Shown here: positions 1 to 5,697 of the stretch, piece after piece | Numbering within the stretch: the stretch's first letter is position 1 | Layout of the letters: each line of letters opens with the position of its first letter | From: Bacteroidales bacterium UBA3856 | GTDB taxonomy: Bacteria > Bacteroidota > Bacteroidia > Bacteroidales > UBA932 | Assembly: GCA_002392525.1 (NCBI GenBank) | Contig: DGHE01000222.1 | Span: forward strand, 1 to 7,190 | Reading direction: 5' to 3' | Length of the DNA stretch: 7,190 nucleotides | Position numbers and translations under genes: made by a program | The notes under the pieces: model-generated | What the model saw: only the letters and a program-made list of their open reading frames with translations | Told to the model about the DNA's origin: nothing | Database searches by the model: none

Positions 1-738
1 ATGGTCCACTGGCCGGAGGTCATCATGAGCTACGACGCCGCTGAGAAAGTGCTTTTCAGTGCCGATGCCTTCGGGAAGTTCGGCGCGCTCGTCCATGAGA
101 AGGCCGAGGACTGGGCCTGCGAAGCGCGTCGCTACTACTTCAACATCTGCGGCAAGTACGGGCCTCAGGTGCAGGCCGTGCTAAAGAAAGTATCGGCCCT
201 GGAAGTCCGGAAGATTTGTCCCTTGCACGGCCCCGAGCTGGAAGGGGAGGCGCTGCAGAATGCGCTGAAACTCTACGACATCTGGAGCCGCTATGAACCG
301 GAGTCCGAGGGCGTCTTCATCGCCTACGCCAGCATCCACGGCGGCACGGCAGAGGCCGCAAAGAAGCTGGCCGATATCCTCCGCGCCAAGGGCGCACCCA
401 AAGTGGTGGTGAGTGATCTTTGCCGCGAAGACCAGGCCGAGGCCATCGAAGACGCATTCCGCTATCCCACAGTGGTGGTGGCTGCCTCCAGCTACGATGC
501 CGGCGTGTTCCCGCCCATGCACGATTTCCTCTACCACCTCCAGATCAAAGGCTTCCAGAAGCGCCGCTTCGGCATCATCGAAAACGGCAGCTGGGCCCCC
601 ACGGCTGGCCGCGTGATGCGTACGATGATCGAAGCCCTGAAGGATTGCGAGATTGTGGAGCCCATGGTTACCATCCGTTCCCGGATGAAGCCCGCCGACG
701 AAGTGCTCCTTGAGCAACTGGCAAATAAACTGATATGA
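1..738 (+). CDS. A-type flavoprotein (flavodiiron protein, FprA family), 3' part
   Basis: Flavodiiron proteins reduce O2 to water, or NO to N2O, in the cytoplasm of anaerobes, using a diiron site in a metallo-beta-lactamase-like domain and FMN in a flavodoxin domain. The visible 245 residues begin inside the first domain. His3 (VHW), Asp22 (SADAFG) and His76 (CPLHGP) match the later iron ligands of the family. The flavodoxin domain starts near residue 104, with the FMN phosphate loop YASIHGGTAEAA (109-120), a second loop SSYDAGVFPPM (163-173) and ENGSWAPTAG (194-203). Relatives have about 390-400 residues, and by alignment with the known ligand positions about 145 N-terminal residues, including the HxExD motif, lie upstream. 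The ATG at base 1 is therefore an internal methionine, not the start. No rubredoxin or flavin reductase domain follows the flavodoxin domain. The stop overlaps the next gene by 4 bases. The family is secure; O2 versus NO preference cannot be read. Confidence 0.93.
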   Translation: MVHWPEVIMSYDAAEKVLFSADAFGKFGALVHEKAEDWACEARRYYFNICGKYGPQVQAVLKKVSALEVRKICPLHGPELEGEALQNALKLYDIWSRYEPESEGVFIAYASIHGGTAEAAKKLADILRAKGAPKVVVSDLCREDQAEAIEDAFRYPTVVVAASSYDAGVFPPMHDFLYHLQIKGFQKRRFGIIENGSWAPTAGRVMRTMIEALKDCEIVEPMVTIRSRMKPADEVLLEQLANKLI

Positions 739-1688
739 AACGAATTCCCCTGATTATCCTGTCCCTGAGCCTTCTCGCCGCTTGTGACAGGCCCACGAGC
801 GGCAATCCCATTTTCGAAGGATGGTACGCAGACCCGGAAGCGGTGGTTTTCGGCGACGAGTACTGGATTTACCCCACCTATTCCAAGCCTTATGAGGAGC
901 AGCTCTTCATGGATGCCTTCTCCTCCAAAGATCTGGTGCACTGGACCAAGCATCCGAAGGTTATCTCGAAGGAGAATATTTCCTGGCTCCGGCGGGCCCT
1001 CTGGGCACCGTCGGTCATTGAGAAGGACGGCACCTACTACCTCTACTTCGGCGCCAACGACATGCATGAGAAAGGGGAAGGCGGCATTGGGGTGGCATCG
1101 GCCGATAACCCCGCCGGACCGTTCAAGGATGCCCTGGGGCATCCGCTCATCGACGAGGTGGTAAACGGCGCGCAGCCCATCGACCAGTTCGTCTTCCGCG
1201 ACGACGACGGCACGTACTACATGTACTACGGCGGTTGGCAGCACTGCAACATGGTGAAGCTGGGCCCGGACCTCACGAGCCTCGTACCCTTCGACGACGG
1301 TGAAATCTATAAGGAAGTGACGCCGGCCGGCTACGTGGAAGGCCCGTTCATGCTCAAGCGGAACGGCGTCTACTACTTCATGTGGAGCGAAGGCGGCTGG
1401 ACGGGCCCGGACTACCACGTGGCCTACGCCATGGCTTCGAGCCCCTTCGGGCCGTTCGAGCGCATCGGCACAATCTTGGAGTCGGACCCCGAAGTGGCCA
1501 CCGGTGCCGGCCATCATTCCGTGGTGAAAGGGAAGGGGGCCGATGACTATTACATTGTGTATCACCGCCATCCGCTGGGGGCCACCGACGGTAACCACCG
1601 CGAGGTGTGCATCGAACGGCTCCGCTTTGCCGATGACGGCCGCATCCTGCCGGTGAAAATCACCTTTGAAGGGGTACCTGCGCTATGA
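735..1688 (+). CDS. Glycoside hydrolase family 43 lipoprotein
   Basis: This is a predicted secreted beta-xylosidase, arabinofuranosidase or arabinanase-like enzyme acting on plant or host glycans. A hydrophobic N-terminus ends in a lipobox, LLAAC, with the lipidated Cys at residue 17, so the mature protein should be membrane anchored. The rest (about 25-317) looks like one five-bladed GH43 catalytic domain. Asp33 in WYADPEAV fits the catalytic base, Asp150 in QPIDQFVFRDDDGTYY the pKa-modulating Asp, and Glu202 in YVEGPF the catalytic acid. GAGHHSVV (257-264), with His260/His261, resembles the conserved active-site His region. There is no room for a carbohydrate-binding or beta-sandwich accessory domain. 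The start ATG overlaps the stop of the flavoprotein gene (ATGA), which suggests translational coupling. No SusC/SusD pair or sugar regulator is visible, so this is not an evident polysaccharide-utilization locus. The family is clear; the substrate is unknown. Confidence 0.92.
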   Translation: MKRIPLIILSLSLLAACDRPTSGNPIFEGWYADPEAVVFGDEYWIYPTYSKPYEEQLFMDAFSSKDLVHWTKHPKVISKENISWLRRALWAPSVIEKDGTYYLYFGANDMHEKGEGGIGVASADNPAGPFKDALGHPLIDEVVNGAQPIDQFVFRDDDGTYYMYYGGWQHCNMVKLGPDLTSLVPFDDGEIYKEVTPAGYVEGPFMLKRNGVYYFMWSEGGWTGPDYHVAYAMASSPFGPFERIGTILESDPEVATGAGHHSVVKGKGADDYYIVYHRHPLGATDGNHREVCIERLRFADDGRILPVKITFEGVPAL

Positions 1689-2566
1689 TGTGGCAGCAGG
1701 CCATACAGGTACGCGTGCGGGCTTTTGCCATCTGGCAGAAGCTGGGGTACCTGCCGTGGAGGAAAGTGAAGGCCGATGTCCATAAGTCCGGCTCCTTCTA
1801 CAAGGGCGCCTTTGACGACATCCCTTTCCTGAACGACGACGCCAAACGTACTTTTGTCCATTTGCTTTTACGGCCCGGCTACATGATCCGGGATTACATC
1901 CGGGGAGACCATGAACGGTATCTGGCTCCGCTTACGGCGCTGATTATCTTCTATGCGTTTTTCTCGCTGATATGGGCAGTGCTGCAACCGGTGCAGCCGG
2001 CGAAGGAAGACCCTTTCAATGCGCTGGACAGGGGCGTCCAGGTGGAGTCGGCCGATTCTACCTCCGCAGAAGCTACCCGCATCTTCCGGAATACGCTGGA
2101 ACTGGTGCGCGCGGGCTATATCTACCTTCATCTGGATACGCATCCGGAGGCCGTTCACACGCGTGGGGAATCGGCCCTGGCTGCCTTCGAGAACAAGCTC
2201 CGGGGGCAGGGGATTCCGCTTTTCCTGCGTCAGTTCTTCCTGCTGTGGCTGGCGATGGGTATTGCGCTCCGGCGGTTCCGGCTGGGGATGTCGGCGAACG
2301 CGGCAGCATCGGCCTACATCCTTTGCCAGTTCAGCTTCTTCATGCTGTTTACGGTGCTGCTGTCGTTGGGGGAGAGCCGGTCCATCGGGACGCTCCTGAT
2401 GCTGGCGCTCCTCACGGTGGACTACAGGCAGCTCCTGGGCGTGCCGTGGAAGCGGAGTCTGGGGCTGGGTGTGAAAACGGGCATCTGGTATGGGGTGCTC
2501 TATGTGCTGGCGCTCCTCCTCGTGAGCGTGCTGGCTGTACTTGTTGCTTGGCTTAAAAACAGTTGA
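1685..2566 (+). CDS. DUF3667-like integral membrane protein
   Basis: This 293-residue membrane protein has no known function. The stretch RTFVHLLLRPGYMIRDYIRG (55-74), followed by HERYLAPLTALIIFYAFF, resembles the core of DUF3667 proteins: a Thr-Leu-x-Leu-x-x-RPG segment, a Y-I-x-G turn, an RYxxP motif and then a membrane helix. The N-terminal zinc-ribbon Cys pairs often found in that family are absent. Hydrophobic segments are visible near 80-100, 178-196, 207-228, 233-246 and 265-290. A polar region of about 75 residues (101-177) lies between the first two and may face the periplasm or cytoplasm. The start overlaps the GH43 stop as ATGA, and a second ATG follows at once (1688), so either may be used. 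The next gene starts one base after its stop. Family assignment rests on motif memory only. Confidence 0.72.
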   Translation: MMWQQAIQVRVRAFAIWQKLGYLPWRKVKADVHKSGSFYKGAFDDIPFLNDDAKRTFVHLLLRPGYMIRDYIRGDHERYLAPLTALIIFYAFFSLIWAVLQPVQPAKEDPFNALDRGVQVESADSTSAEATRIFRNTLELVRAGYIYLHLDTHPEAVHTRGESALAAFENKLRGQGIPLFLRQFFLLWLAMGIALRRFRLGMSANAAASAYILCQFSFFMLFTVLLSLGESRSIGTLLMLALLTVDYRQLLGVPWKRSLGLGVKTGIWYGVLYVLALLLVSVLAVLVAWLKNS

Positions 2567-2567
2567 T

Positions 2568-3611
2568 ATGAGATTTCTGCTTATGACCGTTATGCTCGGT
2601 TTGGTCTCCTGCGGGAGCGTTACGGATTTACGAGTTGAGGCTTTTGCCGATTATGTAGCGCAGCCCGAGGTGGCTACGCTCGACGTTCGTACGCCGGAGG
2701 AATATGCCGACGGCCACCTCCCGTGGGCCGCCAACGTGGATTGGAAGGCCGATGGGTTTGTGGACGCCGTGGTGGCTGCCTACCCTCGCGAGACGCCGCT
2801 GGCCCTTTACTGCCGAAGCGGGCGCCGCAGCGCCGAGGCTGCCGCCGCCCTGCTGAAGGCCGGATACACGTCGGTCTCCAACCTCCTGGGCGGCTACGTG
2901 GCCTGGACCGAGGCCGGGAAACCGGTGTCTTCCTATGCCGTAGAGACGTTCTTCACGGACGGGGGAAGCCCCGTGGACGTGATGCTGATCAAGCACGGCA
3001 CGCTGGCGGTGCGTTACACCGGCCGCACCTTGCATGTAGATCCCGTCGGGGCCTACGGAAAGGCCACGGACTATGCCGCCGAATTCCCGAAGGCCGACTA
3101 CATTGTGGTGACGCACGAACACGGAGATCATTATGACCCTGCCGCCATCGCCGCTCTCACCGATGAAACGCGCACGAAGATTGTGACCAATGCACGGGTA
3201 GCCCAGATGATGCCCCCGTCCCCGGTCGGTGTCATCGTAGTGGCAAACGGTGATGTCCTGGAGTCGTCGGGCTGTGTTTTGGAGGCTGTCCCGGCCTACA
3301 ACTACACCGAAGGCCGCACGCAGTTCCACCCCAAAGGCCGTGATAACGGCTTCGTCCTCACGCTGGACGGCCTTCGCATCTACGTGGCCGGCGACACTGA
3401 GGACATTCCCGAAATGGCGGAGCTCCATGACATTGACGTGGCCTTCCTGCCTGTGAACCAGCCCTATACCATGACCGTAGAGCAGTGCGTGAACGCCGCT
3501 CGTGTCATCGGCCCGCGTGTCCTCATCCCTTACCACTTCGGTAGCACGGACCTCTCCGCCCTGCCTGCACTTCTTCCCGGAGTGGATGTCCGTCTGCGGG
3601 ACATGCAGTAG
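2568..3611 (+). CDS. Lipoprotein with rhodanese domain fused to MBL-fold hydrolase
   Basis: This 347-residue protein combines a sulfurtransferase-like domain with a metallo-hydrolase of the UlaG-like (Lactamase_B_2) type. The start is taken at the ATG at 2568, two bases after the upstream stop, because it puts a lipoprotein signal at the N-terminus, with LVSC ending at Cys15. An in-frame TTG at 2541 would only add residues inside the previous gene. The rhodanese domain spans about 22-118: LDVRTPEEYADGHLPWA (38-54), then the active-site loop YCRSGRRS with Cys82, and the closing LLGGYVAW motif. The MBL domain spans about 135-345, with THEHGDHYD (His183, His185, Asp187, His188), FHPKG (254), AGDTE (Asp276) and YHFG (His323) as likely metal-site residues. 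Both active sites look intact. Persulfide dioxygenase-rhodanese fusions have the opposite order and a glyoxalase-II-like MBL domain, so their reaction cannot be transferred. An extracytoplasmic role in sulfur or thiol chemistry is only a guess. Confidence 0.88.
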   Translation: MRFLLMTVMLGLVSCGSVTDLRVEAFADYVAQPEVATLDVRTPEEYADGHLPWAANVDWKADGFVDAVVAAYPRETPLALYCRSGRRSAEAAAALLKAGYTSVSNLLGGYVAWTEAGKPVSSYAVETFFTDGGSPVDVMLIKHGTLAVRYTGRTLHVDPVGAYGKATDYAAEFPKADYIVVTHEHGDHYDPAAIAALTDETRTKIVTNARVAQMMPPSPVGVIVVANGDVLESSGCVLEAVPAYNYTEGRTQFHPKGRDNGFVLTLDGLRIYVAGDTEDIPEMAELHDIDVAFLPVNQPYTMTVEQCVNAARVIGPRVLIPYHFGSTDLSALPALLPGVDVRLRDMQ

Positions 3612-3659
3612 GGACGGCGCGATGGTGTCCGTGGCGCTTAAGTGTTTGATTTTTAACGT

Positions 3660-3708
3660 GTTAGCACAACTGACGGGTGCGGTTTTGATACCCGTCAGTT
3701 GTGCTAAC
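3660..3708. repeat. Perfect 19-bp inverted repeat (stem-loop), possible terminator
   Basis: Bases 3660-3678 (GTTAGCACAACTGACGGGT) are exactly complementary to 3690-3708, around an 11-base loop at 3679-3689. The element starts 49 bases after the stop of the rhodanese-MBL gene and lies between two same-strand genes, so it could end the upstream operon. Neither strand shows a T-run directly after the stem; the + strand continues TAGCTGTGTG. It is therefore not a textbook intrinsic terminator. It could also be a dispersed palindromic element, a protein-binding site or an mRNA-stabilising hairpin. Confidence 0.85.
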
Positions 3709-3734
3709 TAGCTGTGTGTAAGGCGTTTATCCGC

Positions 3735-3764
3735 CACGCGCTGTCACGCGCTGTCACGCGTTGC
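3735..3764. repeat. 10-bp tandem repeat, three units
   Basis: The unit CACGCGCTGT occurs at 3735-3744 and again exactly at 3745-3754. A third, degenerate unit (CACGCGTTGC) follows at 3755-3764. It lies in the non-coding gap upstream of purT, directly before another tandem repeat. No function can be assigned; slippage-generated sequence is the simplest explanation. Confidence 0.75.
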
Positions 3765-3770
3765 CGCGCC

Positions 3771-3812
3771 CGGCACGGCTCAGCCCAGCCTCGGCACGGC
3801 TCAGTCCAGCCT
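3771..3812. repeat. 21-bp tandem repeat, two units
   Basis: Bases 3771-3791 and 3792-3812 are two adjacent 21-base units, beginning CGGCACGGCTCAG and ending CCAGCCT, that differ at one position (C versus T at unit position 14). A C-rich stretch at 3813-3833 may be a heavily degraded third copy. The repeat is in intergenic DNA upstream of purT and has no spacers of CRISPR type. Confidence 0.8.
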
Positions 3813-3813
3813 C

Positions 3814-3861
3814 GCCCCGCCCCTGCCCGGCCCAAAACCGTGGCGGGGCCTGTCTGTTTTT
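3814..3861 (+). terminator. GC-rich stem followed by T-rich run, possible intrinsic terminator
   Basis: GCCCCGCC at 3814-3821 pairs exactly with GGCGGGGC at 3842-3849, across a 20-base loop that may fold further. The sequence then runs TGTCTGTTTTT (3851-3861). This has the shape of a + strand intrinsic terminator, although the loop is long and the T-run begins imperfectly. It sits just before the purT promoter and would shield purT from read-through from the upstream operon. Chance pairing within a C-rich tract remains possible. Confidence 0.4.
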
Positions 3862-3882
3862 CAAAAATTTTAATTATCTTTG
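3853..3882 (+). promoter_or_regulatory. Bacteroidetes-type promoter for purT
   Basis: TATCTTTG at 3875-3882 matches the Bacteroidetes -7 consensus TAnnTTTG exactly. The -33 TTTG element is only weakly matched, by TCTG at 3853-3856, with an AT-rich spacer. Transcription would begin near 3889. That gives a leader of about 20 bases, rich in A and C (AACACAAACACACAAG), without a Shine-Dalgarno sequence, as is usual in this phylum. Confidence 0.6.
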
Positions 3883-3910
3883 CGGCTCCAAACACAAACA
3901 CACAAGCATT

Positions 3911-5095
3911 ATGGTAAAAATCGGTACTCCGCTCACCAAGGTTGCAAAGAAGGCCCTGCTGTGCGGATCGGGTGAACTGGGCAAGGAAGTTGCCCTTGAG
4001 TTGCAACGTTATGGCGTAGAGGTCATCGCTCTGGACCGTTATGAGAACGCTCCGGCCATGCAGGTGGCTCATCGCAGTTACGTGCTTTCCATGCTGGACG
4101 GCGCCAAGCTGCGGGAGATCATCGAGAAGGAGAAGCCGGACATGATTATCCCCGAGGTGGAGGCCATCGCTACTCCCGAGCTGGTGAAGCTGGAGCAGGA
4201 GGGCTACAACGTCATTCCTACGGCCAATGCCACCTTCCTCACCATGAACCGAAAGGGCATTCGCCAGCTGGCTCACGAGACGCTGGGGCTTCCCACTTCC
4301 AACTACCGTTTTGCCGCAACCCGCGAGGAGTTCGACACTGCTATTAAAGAGGTAGGCACTCCCTGCGTGGTGAAGCCCATCATGAGCTCTTCCGGCCATG
4401 GCCAAAGTGTCTGCAAGACCCCGGCCGATGCCGATAAATGCTGGAACATTGCCCAGGAAGGCGGCCGTGCCGGTGCCGGAGAGGTCATTGTGGAAGGCTT
4501 TGTGAAGTTTGACTACGAGATTACCCTCCTCACGGTGCGTCATGCCGGCGGAACCACGTTCCTCAATCCCATCGGCCATCATCAGGTGGACGGCGACTAC
4601 CGTGAGTCCTGGCAGGCCCAGCCCATGAGCGAAAAGGCCCTGGCTCAGGCACAGGATATAGCCAAAAAGATTACCGACGCCCTGGGCGGATACGGCATCT
4701 TCGGCGTGGAAATGTTCATCTGCGGTGATGATGTGCTTTTCAGCGAGGTGAGCCCCCGTCCGCACGACACCGGTATGGTCACCATGATTTCCCAGGACCT
4801 CTCCGAGTTTGCCCTGCATGCCCGCGCCGTACTGGGCCTTCCCATTCCCAAGGTGAATTTCTTCGGCCCCAGCGCCTCCAAGGCCATTGTGGTGGAAGGA
4901 GACACCACCATGGTGGAGTTCGAGAATCTGGAAGAAGTGCTTGCCGAGCCCGACGTCCAGATTCGTCTTTTCGGAAAACCTTTCATCAAGGGACACCGCC
5001 GCATGGGTGTGCTCCTGGCCCGCGCAGAGAGCGTCGAAGCCGCCCTTGAGAAGGTGGAACGCGCCTACGCCAAACTCAAGGTCCGCGTTCTCTAG
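3911..5095 (+). CDS. purT: Formate-dependent phosphoribosylglycinamide formyltransferase (PurT)
   Basis: PurT is an ATP-grasp enzyme that makes formyl-GAR from GAR, formate and ATP, the folate-independent version of the third step of de novo purine synthesis. The product has 394 residues, against 392 in E. coli. The N-terminal fold has [10 protein letters not shown] with Glu22 and PEVEAIAT with Glu82, the GAR-binding residues. The ATP-grasp region has Arg114, Lys155 and SSSGHGQS (159-166). The Mg-binding acids Glu267 and Glu279 lie in [20 protein letters not shown], and Asp286 follows. The C-terminal FGKP and HRRMGV segments (354-366) complete the substrate site. Residue numbering matches E. 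coli up to about residue 286, so the enzyme should be active. The ATG at 3911 is chosen because it follows the promoter and leader and gives the family N-terminus; reading upstream to 3761 would add a low-complexity Pro/Ala/Arg stretch from intergenic repeats. It appears monocistronic. Confidence 0.97.
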   Translation: MVKIGTPLTKVAKKALLCGSGELGKEVALELQRYGVEVIALDRYENAPAMQVAHRSYVLSMLDGAKLREIIEKEKPDMIIPEVEAIATPELVKLEQEGYNVIPTANATFLTMNRKGIRQLAHETLGLPTSNYRFAATREEFDTAIKEVGTPCVVKPIMSSSGHGQSVCKTPADADKCWNIAQEGGRAGAGEVIVEGFVKFDYEITLLTVRHAGGTTFLNPIGHHQVDGDYRESWQAQPMSEKALAQAQDIAKKITDALGGYGIFGVEMFICGDDVLFSEVSPRPHDTGMVTMISQDLSEFALHARAVLGLPIPKVNFFGPSASKAIVVEGDTTMVEFENLEEVLAEPDVQIRLFGKPFIKGHRRMGVLLARAESVEAALEKVERAYAKLKVRVL

Positions 5096-5126
5096 TTTTT
5101 AATGTGAAAAAGTTTTCGTACCTTTA
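5096..5126 (+). promoter_or_regulatory. Probable promoter for the rubrerythrin gene
   Basis: The 59-base gap after purT contains TACCTTTA at 5119-5126, which differs from TAnnTTTG only in the last base. TTTT at 5096-5099 lies 19 bases upstream, where the -33 TTTG element is expected. The predicted start is near 5133, leaving a short A-rich leader (AACGATAATAAACTACAG). No operator or terminator hairpin is apparent in the gap, so read-through from purT is also possible. Confidence 0.5.
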
Positions 5127-5154
5127 CCGGCCCTAACGATAATAAACTACAGCT

Positions 5155-5694
5155 ATGAACCTCAAAGGTACCAAGACCGAAAAGAACCTGATGGAAGCCT
5201 TCGCCGGCGAGTCCCAGGCCCGTAACAAATACACCTACTACGCCTCCAAGGCCAAAAAAGACGGTTTCGTCCAGATAGCCGCCCTCTTCGAAGAGACGGC
5301 CGCCAACGAAAAGGAACACGCCAAAATCTGGTTCAAGTACCTGCATGGCGGTGCCGTTCCCGGTACCGTGGAAAACCTGGAAGACGCCGCTAACGGTGAA
5401 AATTTCGAGTGGACCGACATGTATGCCCGCATGGCCCGGGAGGCCCGCGAGGAAGGCTTTGATGAGATTGCAGAGAAATTCGAGATGGTAGGCGCCATCG
5501 AGAAGCATCACGAAGAGCGCTACCGCAAGCTCCTTGCCAACATCCAGGACAAGAAGGTGTTCTCCAAGGACGGAGACGCCATTTGGCAGTGCTCCAACTG
5601 CGGCCACATCGTCGTGGGTAAAGTGGCCCCCGATGTGTGCCCTGTGTGCAACCACCCCCAGAGCTATTTCCAGGTACTGGCCCAGAACTACTAG
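5155..5694 (+). CDS. Rubrerythrin
   Basis: Rubrerythrin is a cytoplasmic non-haem iron peroxidase that reduces H2O2 to water in anaerobes, with electrons from NAD(P)H via rubredoxin or a reductase. The 179-residue product has the classical order. A four-helix diiron domain (about 1-135) has ligands Glu19 (GES), Glu52 and His55 (NEKEH), Glu85 and Asp88 (EWTD), and Glu116 with His119 (IEKHH). A C-terminal rubredoxin-like domain (about 140-179) has CSNCG (Cys146, Cys149) and CPVC (Cys162, Cys165) binding one iron. Asp88 stands where the Desulfovibrio enzyme has Glu97, the ligand involved in redox-linked iron movement; I believe Asp is seen in other rubrerythrins too. It complements the flavodiiron protein of the left block, though in a separate transcription unit. 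Three bases separate it from the next gene. Confidence 0.96.
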   Translation: MNLKGTKTEKNLMEAFAGESQARNKYTYYASKAKKDGFVQIAALFEETAANEKEHAKIWFKYLHGGAVPGTVENLEDAANGENFEWTDMYARMAREAREEGFDEIAEKFEMVGAIEKHHEERYRKLLANIQDKKVFSKDGDAIWQCSNCGHIVVGKVAPDVCPVCNHPQSYFQVLAQNY

Positions 5695-5697
5695 TTT

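Noticed and set aside
531..1598. Open - strand frame (355 codons) across the flavoprotein/GH43 junction
   Set aside because: It spans two convincing + strand genes and contains no domain signature.
2019..2556. Overlapping + strand open frames inside the DUF3667-like gene
   Set aside because: Their products are Arg/Ser/Gly-rich and lack motifs. The frame from 1685 gives coherent membrane helices and family-like motifs.
2541..2567. Upstream TTG start for the rhodanese-MBL gene
   Set aside because: It lies inside the previous gene and would displace the lipoprotein signal. The ATG at 2568 gives a proper lipobox 15 residues in.
3660..3708. Terminal inverted repeats of an insertion sequence or MITE
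   Set aside because: The arms are separated by only 11 bases, no transposase or flanking target duplication is visible, and the neighbouring genes are intact.
3735..3812. Possible CRISPR array
   Set aside because: The repeats are directly adjacent, only 10 and 21 bases long and without unique spacers; no cas gene is present.
3761..3910. N-terminal extension of PurT reading through the tandem repeats
   Set aside because: The extension is low-complexity Pro/Ala/Arg from the repeats. It lies mostly upstream of the promoter, and the family N-terminus begins at 3911.
3704..4996. Long open frame on the - strand (430 codons) opposite purT
   Set aside because: purT on the + strand is an unmistakable conserved enzyme. 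The antisense translation is His/Gly-rich without any recognisable motif, as expected from GC-biased third positions in the real gene.
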